DNA of 15,360 nt from Desulfobacteraceae bacterium (lineage in GTDB: Bacteria; Desulfobacterota; DSM-4660; Desulfatiglandales; Desulfatiglandaceae): NCBI GenBank assembly GCA_020349865.1, contig CP070700.1, positions 2,201,963 through 2,217,322 of the forward strand, in the 5' to 3' direction. Of the stretch, positions 1 to 7,690 are shown piece after piece. The notes beneath the pieces were generated by a model. That model was not told the DNA's origin. It did not search any database and worked only from the letters and a program-made list of their open reading frames with translations. The first letter of the stretch is position 1; each line of letters begins with the position of its first letter. Both the position numbers and the translations under genes were made by a program.

Positions 1-30
1 CATTAACCGCCTGCCGCAACTTCATTCTGA

Positions 31-326
31 TATAACAGTTTAGCGCTTTGAAAACAGTGCAAAAAGGGCCGCGGGTATCTCTTTCAGAAGGGCCGCAAAA
101 ACCTGCATCATTCTATTGAACGGCAGATGGGCTTTAAAACTCTACCCAGGACAGCCCTATAAGACAGACTCTTTTATAACAGTAGTCCTCTCTGCCTGCT
201 CCACGCCCCTGTACAAGGCCAAGGGGGCGTTCAACAAGCCCCTAAGAATTTGTGTTGCGGTCCTTCTGAAAGAGATACCCGCGGCCCGATAGTACAATGA
301 TGATTTTGAAAAGCGCTAAACTATTA
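31..326. mobile_element. MITE-like element with nested terminal inverted repeats
   Basis: The outer arms are 33-54 (core AGTTTAGCGCTTTGAAAA) and its imperfect reverse complement at 304-326. Inside them, 66-98 is the reverse complement of 255-287 over 33 bases with a single mismatch (92/261). A third small dyad lies at 203-209 / 224-230. The near-identical 8-mers CATTCTGA (23-30) and CATTCCGA (327-334) flank the element and resemble a target-site duplication. No open reading frame of useful length lies inside, so it would be non-autonomous. A short copy with the same outer arms is present at 10615-10693, which argues for a dispersed repeat family rather than a local hairpin. Alternatives are a BIME/REP-like unit or a structured RNA gene. 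Mobility is inferred; the arms and flanks are seen directly. Confidence 0.62.
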
Positions 327-434
327 CATTCCGAAAAATATTCATCACGAATAAGACTAACATACTTGATAGATGCGGTGCTGCGAAAAGAAGAGGACAG
401 CGCATCAGGCCTCCCGGTAGTGGTGGCTCAATCG

Positions 435-463
435 TTTACAATCTCTTCGTATTGCGTTAAGAT
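435..463 (+). promoter_or_regulatory. Candidate sigma-70 promoter for the first gene cluster
   Basis: TTTACA at 435-440 and TAAGAT at 458-463 are separated by 17 bases. The -35 box matches five of six consensus bases and the -10 box four of six. Transcription would start near 470 and give a short leader with the ribosome-binding site GAGGAGG at 475-481, seven bases before the ATG. The box lies just downstream of the repeat element at 31-326. The remaining sequence between 327 and 434 shows nothing recognisable. Confidence 0.45.
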
Positions 464-488
464 TTTCAACACATGAGGAGGATGAGAA

Positions 489-848
489 ATGAAATGTGAG
501 AAGTGTGGCGATGCAATAGAAACGGGGGAAGAACGAGCGCACCACGGTCAGATCCTGTGTGAAGACTGCTACATGGACGCCCTCTCCCCGGCACGTACCT
601 GTGATCCCTGGGCCGTGCACAGCGCAAAATCTTTTGTCAACAAGGACGGGAAGGGGCCAGAAGTCAACCCGATCCAGGCAAGAATCCTGGATATACTCAG
701 TGAAACCGGAGGAGTGGAACCAAGCGTCTTGGTAGAGAGACTGAGCATAAAACCATCCGATCTTGAAAGGGAGATCGCGGCGCTCCGGCACATGGAGAAG
801 GTGCGAGGCGAACTGAAGCAAGGGAAAAGGATTATCCGGCTGTGGTAA
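489..848 (+). CDS. Small LIM-like zinc-binding protein with C-terminal winged helix
   Basis: This is a 119-residue cytoplasmic protein of unknown function. Its N-terminus has two Cys pairs, C3-x2-C6 and C24-x2-C27, with H18/H19 between them, which is the spacing of a LIM-type or zinc-ribbon treble clef. A CDPWAV motif follows at 38-43. Residues about 60-119 read as a winged-helix fold: an isoleucine/leucine-rich helix, a turn, a probable recognition helix near 88-100, and a basic beta wing ending in RIIRLW. It is therefore probably a metal-dependent or redox-sensitive DNA-binding protein, but no target is visible. The start is supported by GAGGAGG seven bases upstream. Its stop overlaps the GTG start of the peptidase gene by seven bases, so the two are probably co-translated. 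Zinc binding and DNA binding are inferences from motif spacing and fold pattern. Confidence 0.85.
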   Translation: MKCEKCGDAIETGEERAHHGQILCEDCYMDALSPARTCDPWAVHSAKSFVNKDGKGPEVNPIQARILDILSETGGVEPSVLVERLSIKPSDLEREIAALRHMEKVRGELKQGKRIIRLW

Positions 849-1888
849 GGAAATGGATACTATGCATTACCCTGATCCTGATCGTCTTCTGCGCAGGCTG
901 CCGGCTTACCTATATTTTTCATGCCGCGGCAGGTCAGTTTCGGCTGCTCCATGGCTCCATTCCTGTGGACGAGGCATTAAAAGACCATTCACTTGGCCTT
1001 GGTCAAAAAGAACATCTTCGCCTTGTTGCCCGGATAAAAGATTTCGGGGAAAAGGAGTTAGGGTTAAAAAAAACCCGCAACTATGAGAAAGTCTATTTGA
1101 AGTCCCCGCAAGCCCCTATCTACACGGTCTCTGCGTCTCCCAAAGATCGCCTGACCCGCATAACCTGGTGGTTTCCTGTGGTGGGAGACATGCCGTACTT
1201 AGGCTTTTTTGATCTCGAGAAGGCAAAAGCAGAAAAAGAGAAACTCATTAAAAAAGATCTGGACGTGACCATGGGTATGGCTGATGCCTACAGCACATTA
1301 GGCTGGTTCAGAGATCCAGTAACCATGAACCTTGTCGAAGGTTCCACTGTGGCCCTTGTGGAGACCATCCTGCATGAAATGACACACACAACCATGTATA
1401 TAAAGGGGCAGGGAGAATTCAATGAAGGGCTGGCAGTACTGGTGGGCAAGGTGGGGGCATTCCTGTTTTTAGATACAACGTATGGACCAACCCACCCCAT
1501 TACTATTGAGGCACAAAAATCTATCGAGGACGAACATATATTCTGCTCCTTCTTAAACTCATTATTAGAAAAGTTAGAACGCCTTTACGACTCCCCCATA
1601 AACTACCGGGGAAAACTGGACCAAAGGAGAGAGCTTTTTGCTGCTTTCCTTGAGGATTTCGGGCGTCTTAGGAGTCGATTGCAGACAGATCGCTTTACGC
1701 GTTTTGGCAGTGGGGGACTGAACAATGCCTATCTCATGTCTGTTGGCCTCTATCACCGGAATTTTGGCCTTTTTGAGTCGGTTCTAAAGAAAACGGGGAA
1801 TTCCATCAGGGAAACGCTTGCATTTTTCCAGGGCCTTTCCAGGGAAGACGGGGACATAATAGAAAAGGTAAGGGAATTGTTAGATTAA
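842..1888 (+). CDS. Putative zinc aminopeptidase lipoprotein (PF10023/COG4324 family)
   Basis: This 348-residue protein has a hydrophobic N-terminus (residues 5-19) followed by AGC at 18-20, which could be a lipobox, although the -3 residue is Cys rather than Leu or Val. The segment after it (AAAGQFRLLHGSIPV) is typical of the predicted aminopeptidase family COG4324/PF10023. The catalytic HEMTH motif is at 178-182, and NEG with E195 is the likely third zinc ligand, giving a gluzincin-style site. It is expected to be a membrane-tethered metallopeptidase on the periplasmic side. Substrates are not known for the family; aminopeptidase is a prediction. The GTG start at 842 lies inside the end of the upstream gene, with GGGAAAAGG about 11 bases before it; this suggests translational coupling. 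An ATG at 853 is in another frame. Confidence 0.92.
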   Translation: MVRKWILCITLILIVFCAGCRLTYIFHAAAGQFRLLHGSIPVDEALKDHSLGLGQKEHLRLVARIKDFGEKELGLKKTRNYEKVYLKSPQAPIYTVSASPKDRLTRITWWFPVVGDMPYLGFFDLEKAKAEKEKLIKKDLDVTMGMADAYSTLGWFRDPVTMNLVEGSTVALVETILHEMTHTTMYIKGQGEFNEGLAVLVGKVGAFLFLDTTYGPTHPITIEAQKSIEDEHIFCSFLNSLLEKLERLYDSPINYRGKLDQRRELFAAFLEDFGRLRSRLQTDRFTRFGSGGLNNAYLMSVGLYHRNFGLFESVLKKTGNSIRETLAFFQGLSREDGDIIEKVRELLD

Positions 1889-1919
1889 GCTATTCCATGA
1901 ATTGATGAAATCCTGATTG

Positions 1920-4900
1920 ATGAAAATTAAAAGAAAAACCATCGTCATTTTTTGTATCGCTGCCTTGCTATTACTCGGCGTTCTTTGCGGCACAATCCTA
2001 TACTATTTTTTTAATCCCCCTGCCGTAAAGGCGTTGATAGAAAAATCCATTGCCCGATCCACCGGCACCTCATGTAAAATCCAAAGCCTCTCTTATTCCC
2101 TCAAGCCCCTAAAAATCAGGGCAAAGGGGGTACTGCTCAAACCCGGTGAAGATCTTCGGGGGTTTCATCTGGACATTCCTGAGCTCATTGCAGATATGTC
2201 CCTGGAAGGAACGTTCGGACATAAAAGCCTTAACTTCAAAAACCTCAAGATTGACGGGTTTTCCATCCGTGTTTCGCATGATCTGCTTCTGCCGGCGCTC
2301 AAGCAAAAACCGGGAACACCCTCATTTCTTGGCCGGGCAGTGAAAAGGCTCATTGCGTTTTTTCTTTTCAGAGACATCCGATTTCACGCTGCACAAATTG
2401 TCAACGGGGATATGGTCGCCCAAGCAGAGGATCAGACCGTCCGGTTCAGTGGGATTAACGCACGCCTGAATACAGATCACCTTATTGAGGTATCTTGCAA
2501 GATGCGTTTCCAGTGGCCTTCCCAAAAAATTCACTTCACAGCCCCTCACCTTCTTATCACTACGGATCGCGCCATATCTTTTGTGGATCCGGAGATAAGT
2601 GCCCTACTGAAAGTAACAAGGGCAACGTTTCAAGGCCAGAGGGCAAATGTAGACAGTATGGGAATGACGGCAAAGCTCACCTATCACCATAAGAAGAAAA
2701 CACTAACCTTTAGTCCCGTGGAACTATATTCTGAGAACGTGACCTTAGAGCCCCCCGAGGCTATTGTGAAAAAGATAAGGCTAAAGGCACAACTCATTTA
2801 CGACAACAACTATAAAAAAGTGATCTTTGAGCCTTTGGATCTCGTGCTTGAAGGGGCCGTCATTAGCCAGTCACCTGAAACAAGATTAAGTCCCTTAACC
2901 CTGCATCTTAAAACGCAAGGATTCTTCGATCTGGGAAATACCCGGCTGAGCGCTTCCCCCTTTCATCTGAGTGTCAATGAGACCTTTACGTCAAAGGGGA
3001 AATTTGATGCGCGTTTTGGTTCAGAACCCTGTGTCGGGGTCGAGCTTCTCGGCGGGCATGTTTTGCCCCAAAAAGTGCTGCCCTTTGTTCCTGGCGAATT
3101 AAAGGCACAACTAAAGCCTGTCACTCTATCGGGTCCCGTCACTTTCCATGGTGAAATAAACGGCTTAAAGGCAAATAAACTATGGGACTGGCGTTATGAT
3201 CTTCATGCCCGGCTCAAAGAAACCCGGTTTTCCTATGGAACAGGCGATATGAATTTGAGTGGGAGTATCACAGGGGTCATTCGGGGCAAAGGACAGCTCC
3301 CTGACATAAGCATTACGGCCAGGATGAAAAGTGACAAAGTCAAACTTGCAAGTAAGATGGTGACACTGAAACCCTTCACCATGGGTCTCTCTTTGTCTGG
3401 TAACTATCCTGTTTTTAAGATTGAGGAACTGAAGGCGGTTGTCCCGCAGGCAAAAGTTACAGCAGGCCAAAAGGAGATCCTGATTGATGATATCAGGGTC
3501 AATATTCAAAAAGGGGCACTTGATGGAGAAAAAAGATCCCTTTATCTCCCTGAAATCCGGCTGAGCTCCTCCTCGTTGAAAAACCTCCTGTTATCTGTGA
3601 GGGTTGATGGGAAACACGTGAATATGGTGCTTCAGGGCAAACAAACAAACTTTGTGGAAGCGGCCCTTGCCCTGAACCTGCTCCCTCCGGGCTGGAAGTT
3701 TAATGGACTTGATTCTATTCACATAATGGCAACGCGGAAAGAAAAAGAAATCTGGTCATTTGCCTTTGAACTGGGCTTTCAGGAGATCAGGTTTGAAAAC
3801 ATGGATTCAACCTGCATGGGAGAAAAAGTCTCTCTTAAAGCTAAAATGGATGGTGTGATAAACCTCAAAAACGCACACATCGCTGCAAATACCGCCTTTG
3901 AGATCTATGGGGGCGAGATACTGTATGACCGCTTTTACCTGGATCTGAACAGCAATATATTCAGTTCTTCGTGCAAGGCAGGCTACGACATTGCCAATAA
4001 ACATCTGCAATTATCAAGTCTCAGGCTCGGCTTGAAAGATATTTTAGCGCTCAATATTCATGGAACTATGCTTCATAAGACCACGAATCAGCGAATAAAA
4101 CTTTCCGTAAGTATCCCCAAGACGGCTTTGAAACCGGTGTTTGACCATTTTATTTTAGAGCCGTTTCAGACAGAGAAACCTTTTCTCAATGCCCTGAACA
4201 CAGGAGGCGCCATTTCAGCCGCCATTGAATTGGAACGCATTGGAACAGATTGGATGGTCATGGGACACTGCATGTGGCATGATGGGGTACTTTCATCGAG
4301 CGAGAATGATTTTTCTTTTCAGGGGATTAATCTTGATTTGCCCGTCTGGTACCAGACCCAAAAGGATGAAAGCGATAGGAAGACTGAAAAAGGGACCTTA
4401 TCAATCCGGTCCATGAACCTCCCCCTCCTCCCCGAACAGTCCCTGGCACTTACACTGGATGCCGGACCTAACTCGTTATCCGTGAAAGCTCCAACCACTC
4501 TCGGAATTCCAGGAGGGAACGTCACGGTGGGGCCTGTGGTAAGCAAAAACATATTTGGTTCACGACTTTCCGTCGATACCGGCCTGACAATAAACGCCGT
4601 TGACATCAATCCTCTTTTGTCAAGGATTTGGTCGCAACCTGTACACGGAACGGCAAACGGAAAACTGGACCTCATACATTTTGAAGGAGGGTCTATACGT
4701 ACCCGTGGAAATATAAGGGTTAGGGTTTTTGACGGAGAAGTCATTCTCTCAGATCTTGGTGCCTCAGAGATCTTTACTTCCACTCCCGTTTTTAGACTGA
4801 GTGGCAGATGGAACGCCCTTCGTTTGGCACAGATGACCGCAGGCACCTCCTTTGGGAAGATTGAAGGGATTATGAGAGGATACATCAAAGATCTTGAGAT

Positions 4901-5288
4901 CGCCTATGGTCAACCCCAAAAATTTGACCTATTATTGGAAACAGTCAAGACTAAAGGCGTTTCTCAAAAGATAAGCGTAAAGGCCGTGGATAATATCGCC
5001 CGAATTGGCGGAGGCCAGAGTCCTTTTATGGGACTTGCCGGGAGTTTTGCCACCCTTTTCAAGGAGTTCCCCTATAAAAAAATCGGGGTCCGTGCGTTCT
5101 TGGAAAACGATGTTTTCAGGGTCAACGGCACAATCAAAGAAGAAGGCAATGAATATTTGGTGAAAAGAGGTGGCTTTTCCGGTGTAAATGTTGTAAATCA
5201 AAACCCTGATAATCGCATCAGCTTCAAGGATATGGTAAAAAGGATAAAACGCATTGCTGCCAAAGGTGGCGGGCCTGTGATCAAATAG
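1920..5288 (+). CDS. AsmA/YdbH-like inner-membrane-anchored bridge protein
   Basis: The protein has 1122 residues. One N-terminal membrane segment (about 8-30) is followed by a very long region of alternating short beta strands with the AsmA-like opening pattern (a Leu-rich strand, then a GVLL-type turn near residue 70). The C-terminal part (about 900-1120) has YdbH-family features: FDGEVILSDLG, then VFRVNGTIKEEG, and near the end NQNPDNRISFKDM. In E. coli, YdbH works with TamB and YhdP in moving phospholipids to the outer membrane; the same role is inferred here. This protein is longer than E. coli YdbH. A TTG at 1917 directly precedes the ATG; neither has a clear Shine-Dalgarno sequence, so the ATG is chosen. 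The peptidase gene ends 31 bases upstream, and the YdbL-like partner follows after 134 bases, which supports the assignment. Confidence 0.93.
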   Translation: MKIKRKTIVIFCIAALLLLGVLCGTILYYFFNPPAVKALIEKSIARSTGTSCKIQSLSYSLKPLKIRAKGVLLKPGEDLRGFHLDIPELIADMSLEGTFGHKSLNFKNLKIDGFSIRVSHDLLLPALKQKPGTPSFLGRAVKRLIAFFLFRDIRFHAAQIVNGDMVAQAEDQTVRFSGINARLNTDHLIEVSCKMRFQWPSQKIHFTAPHLLITTDRAISFVDPEISALLKVTRATFQGQRANVDSMGMTAKLTYHHKKKTLTFSPVELYSENVTLEPPEAIVKKIRLKAQLIYDNNYKKVIFEPLDLVLEGAVISQSPETRLSPLTLHLKTQGFFDLGNTRLSASPFHLSVNETFTSKGKFDARFGSEPCVGVELLGGHVLPQKVLPFVPGELKAQLKPVTLSGPVTFHGEINGLKANKLWDWRYDLHARLKETRFSYGTGDMNLSGSITGVIRGKGQLPDISITARMKSDKVKLASKMVTLKPFTMGLSLSGNYPVFKIEELKAVVPQAKVTAGQKEILIDDIRVNIQKGALDGEKRSLYLPEIRLSSSSLKNLLLSVRVDGKHVNMVLQGKQTNFVEAALALNLLPPGWKFNGLDSIHIMATRKEKEIWSFAFELGFQEIRFENMDSTCMGEKVSLKAKMDGVINLKNAHIAANTAFEIYGGEILYDRFYLDLNSNIFSSSCKAGYDIANKHLQLSSLRLGLKDILALNIHGTMLHKTTNQRIKLSVSIPKTALKPVFDHFILEPFQTEKPFLNALNTGGAISAAIELERIGTDWMVMGHCMWHDGVLSSSENDFSFQGINLDLPVWYQTQKDESDRKTEKGTLSIRSMNLPLLPEQSLALTLDAGPNSLSVKAPTTLGIPGGNVTVGPVVSKNIFGSRLSVDTGLTINAVDINPLLSRIWSQPVHGTANGKLDLIHFEGGSIRTRGNIRVRVFDGEVILSDLGASEIFTSTPVFRLSGRWNALRLAQMTAGTSFGKIEGIMRGYIKDLEIAYGQPQKFDLLLETVKTKGVSQKISVKAVDNIARIGGGQSPFMGLAGSFATLFKEFPYKKIGVRAFLENDVFRVNGTIKEEGNEYLVKRGGFSGVNVVNQNPDNRISFKDMVKRIKRIAAKGGGPVIK

Positions 5289-5422
5289 TTACCATCCAGG
5301 AATTGAAAAAGTCCTTCACCCAATACCCTTGTTCCAGCATCATGCCAGTAGGGCCTTCGCCCTGGAGGAGGGAGGGGGAAGTAGCGGCCAGGCAATAATG
5401 AGAACATTCGCAGGAGGTTGAT

Positions 5423-5968
5423 ATGAAATATTATCGGAGAACTTTTTTGATAGCGACTTCACTTCTCTCAGTAATGGTATTTGCATGTGTCACAATAAAC
5501 ATCTACTTCCCGGCGGAAAAAGTGGAATCCGTTGCCGGAGAGATTGTGAATGAAATTAGAGAAAGGGATGGTGAACAAAAGGAACCTTCAAAGAATGAAA
5601 AAAGTTCTTTTGTTCGAAAGACCTTTATGGCTTTTTCCTGCTCAGTTGCCTGGGCAGATGAAGTAACTTCGGTTGCCAATCCTACAATCCGAGCCTTGAA
5701 AAAAAATATGAAAGACCGGTACTCCAGGATGAAAGCCTATTACAAAAAAGGCATGCTTAAAGAGGGTGCCAACGGTTATGTTTCCCTGGGCGACACCAAA
5801 GGATTGGGGCTTAAGGAGAAAAGGGACCTGAAAAATCTTATTGATGCAGAGAATAAAGACAGAAATAAATTGTACAAGGAGATTGCCAAGGCCCTAAAAA
5901 TTGAATCCGGGCAGATAAATAAAATCGCCGAAATTTTTGCCAAAGAATGGCAAAAGCCGGTAAGATGA
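5423..5968 (+). CDS. Lipoprotein fusing a YnbE-like N-terminus to a YdbL-like DUF1318 domain
   Basis: The protein has 181 residues. The signal peptide ends in VFAC with the lipidated Cys predicted at 22, directly followed by the beta-strand motif VTINIYFPA (23-31). Residues 60-78 look like a second, internal signal peptide: SSFVRK, a short hydrophobic run, then AWA before DE at 79-80. The remainder (about 86-178) is a DUF1318/YdbL domain with NGYVSLGD and a conserved ENKDRNKLYKEIAKA helix. In E. coli, YdbH partners with the separate proteins YnbE (lipoprotein) and YdbL (periplasmic). Here one gene seems to supply both, next to the YdbH homologue. AGGAGG at 5412-5417 fixes the ATG. The 134-base gap before it has a small stem (5350-5363, tetraloop) without a T-run. 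The fusion reading is inference; the DUF1318 call is strong. Confidence 0.92.
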   Translation: MKYYRRTFLIATSLLSVMVFACVTINIYFPAEKVESVAGEIVNEIRERDGEQKEPSKNEKSSFVRKTFMAFSCSVAWADEVTSVANPTIRALKKNMKDRYSRMKAYYKKGMLKEGANGYVSLGDTKGLGLKEKRDLKNLIDAENKDRNKLYKEIAKALKIESGQINKIAEIFAKEWQKPVR

Positions 5969-6019
5969 TTGATTCATTTGAAATCTGGCATTATTTCCTT
6001 GGGGTAATTGGTGAACAGG

Positions 6020-6859
6020 TTACGGTTCTGAAGCAAATAGATTTTGGGCATTTCCTTTTGCTGAAATAAGTTCTGCCACAAAACTTCCAACAATTACCTC
6101 ACTCTCTATTTTAACGGGAATCCTTCGCTCATCTGCTGTCACCCAAATCCTGAGCTTGGCGTTTTTACTCTTCCTAAATACCCCGCCAATATGCTTTAGA
6201 TCAGGCTCCACCAAATAGGTGTCGTATGTTCCGTTTTTCAACCTGATTGTCTCCCGTTTTATGACTGTGCCCTTTCCTATTACGCACTTTTTCCCATCTG
6301 TCACGGGAACTTCAAGGACCATATTCTCTTTCAGATGGAAAAATCGAAAGGCATAAAACACGGACAATGGATCAAACGAGCCGGGTAATATTGAAATGGG
6401 TTTTCTCTTTTTTCCGTTTTTGGTGTATTGAACCTGCTGCCTTTCCAGATCAAAATTAAGCACAATATCTTTTTTTCTTCTCCCTCTATTCTTCTGTTTA
6501 TAAAGCCTTGAGTAAGTCATCTGCACGTCTGTATAGGCATCTATTCTGTCGCGGACTTTGTAGAGAGGATCTATATATTTATAGGTTTTTGCCGTCATCA
6601 GAAAATGGTAATGTTCGACGCCATTTATTTTTTTCACCTGAAGTACTTTAAGAACGGCCTCCCCGGCAGGTATAAATTTCCATTTGACCTCAAACACCAA
6701 TTCTTCACCCGGATGAAAAGGAGTTGCTTGCTCAGCCGCTGTAATGCTGTCAGCAAAGGCAAAGGAAATCATAGATACTATCACAATCCATATAAGAATT
6801 AATTGCAGACCCACTACAATCCAGCGCTTAACTGAAGATGATGTCTTTACCCTCCGCAC
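6020..6859 (-). CDS. DUF3108 periplasmic protein
   Basis: The protein has 279 residues. A long hydrophobic segment at 13-36 ends in AFA, giving a plausible signal-peptidase site before D37. The body opens with FHPGEELVFEVKWKFIPAGEA, the hallmark start of DUF3108 (PF11306), and continues as beta-rich sequence with a conserved pattern of paired strands to the end. The family is periplasmic or outer-membrane associated with no settled function. The GTG start is supported by GGAGGG (complement of 6867-6872) seven bases upstream. It converges with the YdbL-like gene, with only about 50 bases between the stops and no obvious terminator there. It is downstream of the Gly-rich gene on the same strand but separated from it by a strong terminator, so it probably has its own promoter in 6860-7057, where no convincing box was found. 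Confidence 0.93.
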   Translation of the reverse strand: MRRVKTSSSVKRWIVVGLQLILIWIVIVSMISFAFADSITAAEQATPFHPGEELVFEVKWKFIPAGEAVLKVLQVKKINGVEHYHFLMTAKTYKYIDPLYKVRDRIDAYTDVQMTYSRLYKQKNRGRRKKDIVLNFDLERQQVQYTKNGKKRKPISILPGSFDPLSVFYAFRFFHLKENMVLEVPVTDGKKCVIGKGTVIKRETIRLKNGTYDTYLVEPDLKHIGGVFRKSKNAKLRIWVTADERRIPVKIESEVIVGSFVAELISAKGNAQNLFASEP

Positions 6860-7057
6860 CTATGCACCCTCCAACTTCTCAGCCCACATCCTGCCGGTCC
6901 TTGGCCTCGGGTAATCCTTCCTCTTTATTCTGAGGCTTGTCGATAATGATCAAGACAGGGTATAGGTAACTGGTCAGGTAAGTATCTTATACATTAAAGG
7001 ACAAAAAAGAAAGACATCACTGGGGTTTTCGCGAAATGAATCAGGACTGCTGGCAAT

Positions 7058-7085
7058 AAAAAAAGGGGCCGTATCGGCCCCTTTT
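7058..7085 (-). terminator. Intrinsic terminator of the ECF / Gly-rich block
   Basis: An 11-base-pair stem (7061-7071 with 7075-7085) closes a three-base loop and contains seven G-C pairs. Read leftward it is followed by a run of at least seven T residues, the classic rho-independent form. It lies 45 bases after the stop of the Gly/Pro-rich gene and insulates it from the DUF3108 gene. Confidence 0.9.
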
Positions 7086-7129
7086 GGAGTTTTGAATGAA
7101 GACAGGATTTTACCGACAGGTTCCGAATT

Positions 7130-7531
7130 CTAACCGGCAGACTGCCCGGGTCCGTAACCTGTGCCATCACCAGGGCCTACACCGTCGTTACCTGTGCCGT
7201 CGCCAGGTCCATAGCCTCCACCCGGTCCTGGTCCATAACCCGGGCCAGGGCCATAAGACGGTCCTTGGCCTGCATTTGGGCCCGCATTTGGGCCTGGGCC
7301 ATAAACCGGGCCAGGGCCGTAACCTGGGCCTGCACCTGGCCCAGGCCCTGGTCCAGCGCCAGGGCCCCCACCGGCACCACAACCGCCACCACCTCCACCT
7401 GCGCCTCCTCGAGCGAGCAGGATGACCTTTTCTTGATAAGAACCACCGGAATTCAGGGCAACGCTTACCGAGCTAAGCCCAAACAACAGGATAACGCCAA
7501 GAACTATTGAAATAATACCAGCTTTTTTCAT
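7130..7531 (-). CDS. Secreted glycine/proline-rich low-complexity protein
   Basis: The protein has 133 residues and no recognisable family. Residues 1-25 are a clean Sec signal peptide (MKK, a long aliphatic core, then SVSVA). A short conventional stretch (26-41) is followed by a poly-Gly run with the only Cys of the mature protein at 51. The rest is a GPGP / YGPGP repeat ending in Asp-containing GPGDGTG units. Such sequence is disordered and may serve as a surface, matrix or adhesive component. The ATG at 7531 is preferred over GTG 7534 and TTG 7537, because AAGGAG (complement of 7539-7544) then has seven-base spacing. It follows the Gly-tailed helical protein in the ECF block, with which it shares composition. 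The repeat-rich DNA makes long false reading frames on the opposite strand. Confidence 0.82.
   Translation of the reverse strand: MKKAGIISIVLGVILLFGLSSVSVALNSGGSYQEKVILLARGGAGGGGGGCGAGGGPGAGPGPGPGAGPGYGPGPVYGPGPNAGPNAGQGPSYGPGPGYGPGPGGGYGPGDGTGNDGVGPGDGTGYGPGQSAG
7190..7370 (-). repeat. Imperfect short tandem repeats coding for GPGP/YGPGP units
   Basis: Units related to GGGCCAGGGCCATAA (plus-strand view) recur with small changes through the middle of the Gly/Pro-rich gene. They encode alternating GPGP and YGP blocks. The repeat length keeps the reading frame, so expansion or contraction would alter protein length without breaking it. Confidence 0.6.
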
Positions 7532-7601
7532 CACCAATCTCCTTCGTTAAATTGTTTATCAATTGTTATTAAATATACGAAGGAAGTATTTGACTGGTCA
7601 C

Positions 7602-7626
7602 AAACAATAAAACCGCTTAGCGATTT
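7602..7626 (-). terminator. Weak hairpin after the helical Gly-tailed gene
   Basis: Read leftward, AAATCGC (7626-7620) pairs with GCGGTTT (7616-7610) around a TAA loop, including one G-T pair, and is followed by a T-rich tail. It sits in the 159-base gap between the helical gene and the Gly/Pro-rich gene, so it could reduce read-through between them or mark the start of a separate transcript. The stem is short and the tail is interrupted, so termination is uncertain. Confidence 0.35.
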
Positions 7627-7690
7627 CATATAATGCGGATGACCCGTGTAAACAGGAAATTTCTACTCTACTGTGGGACCATTAATAGGT

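Noticed and set aside
405..821. 138-residue open frame on the minus strand
   Set aside because: It lies opposite the small zinc-binding gene, which has a strong ribosome-binding site, Cys pairs and coupling to the next gene. The antisense product has no recognisable features.
4319..4888. 189-residue open frame on the minus strand
   Set aside because: It is fully inside the YdbH-like gene, whose frame is intact and family-consistent; this is an antisense shadow.
7190..7370. CRISPR-like regular repeats
   Set aside because: The units are short, degenerate, in frame and without spacers; they are codon-level repeats of a Gly/Pro protein.
7096..7425. His/Leu-rich and other long frames on the plus strand
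   Set aside because: They are produced by the GC-rich GPGP repeats of the opposite-strand gene, which alone has a signal peptide and ribosome-binding site.
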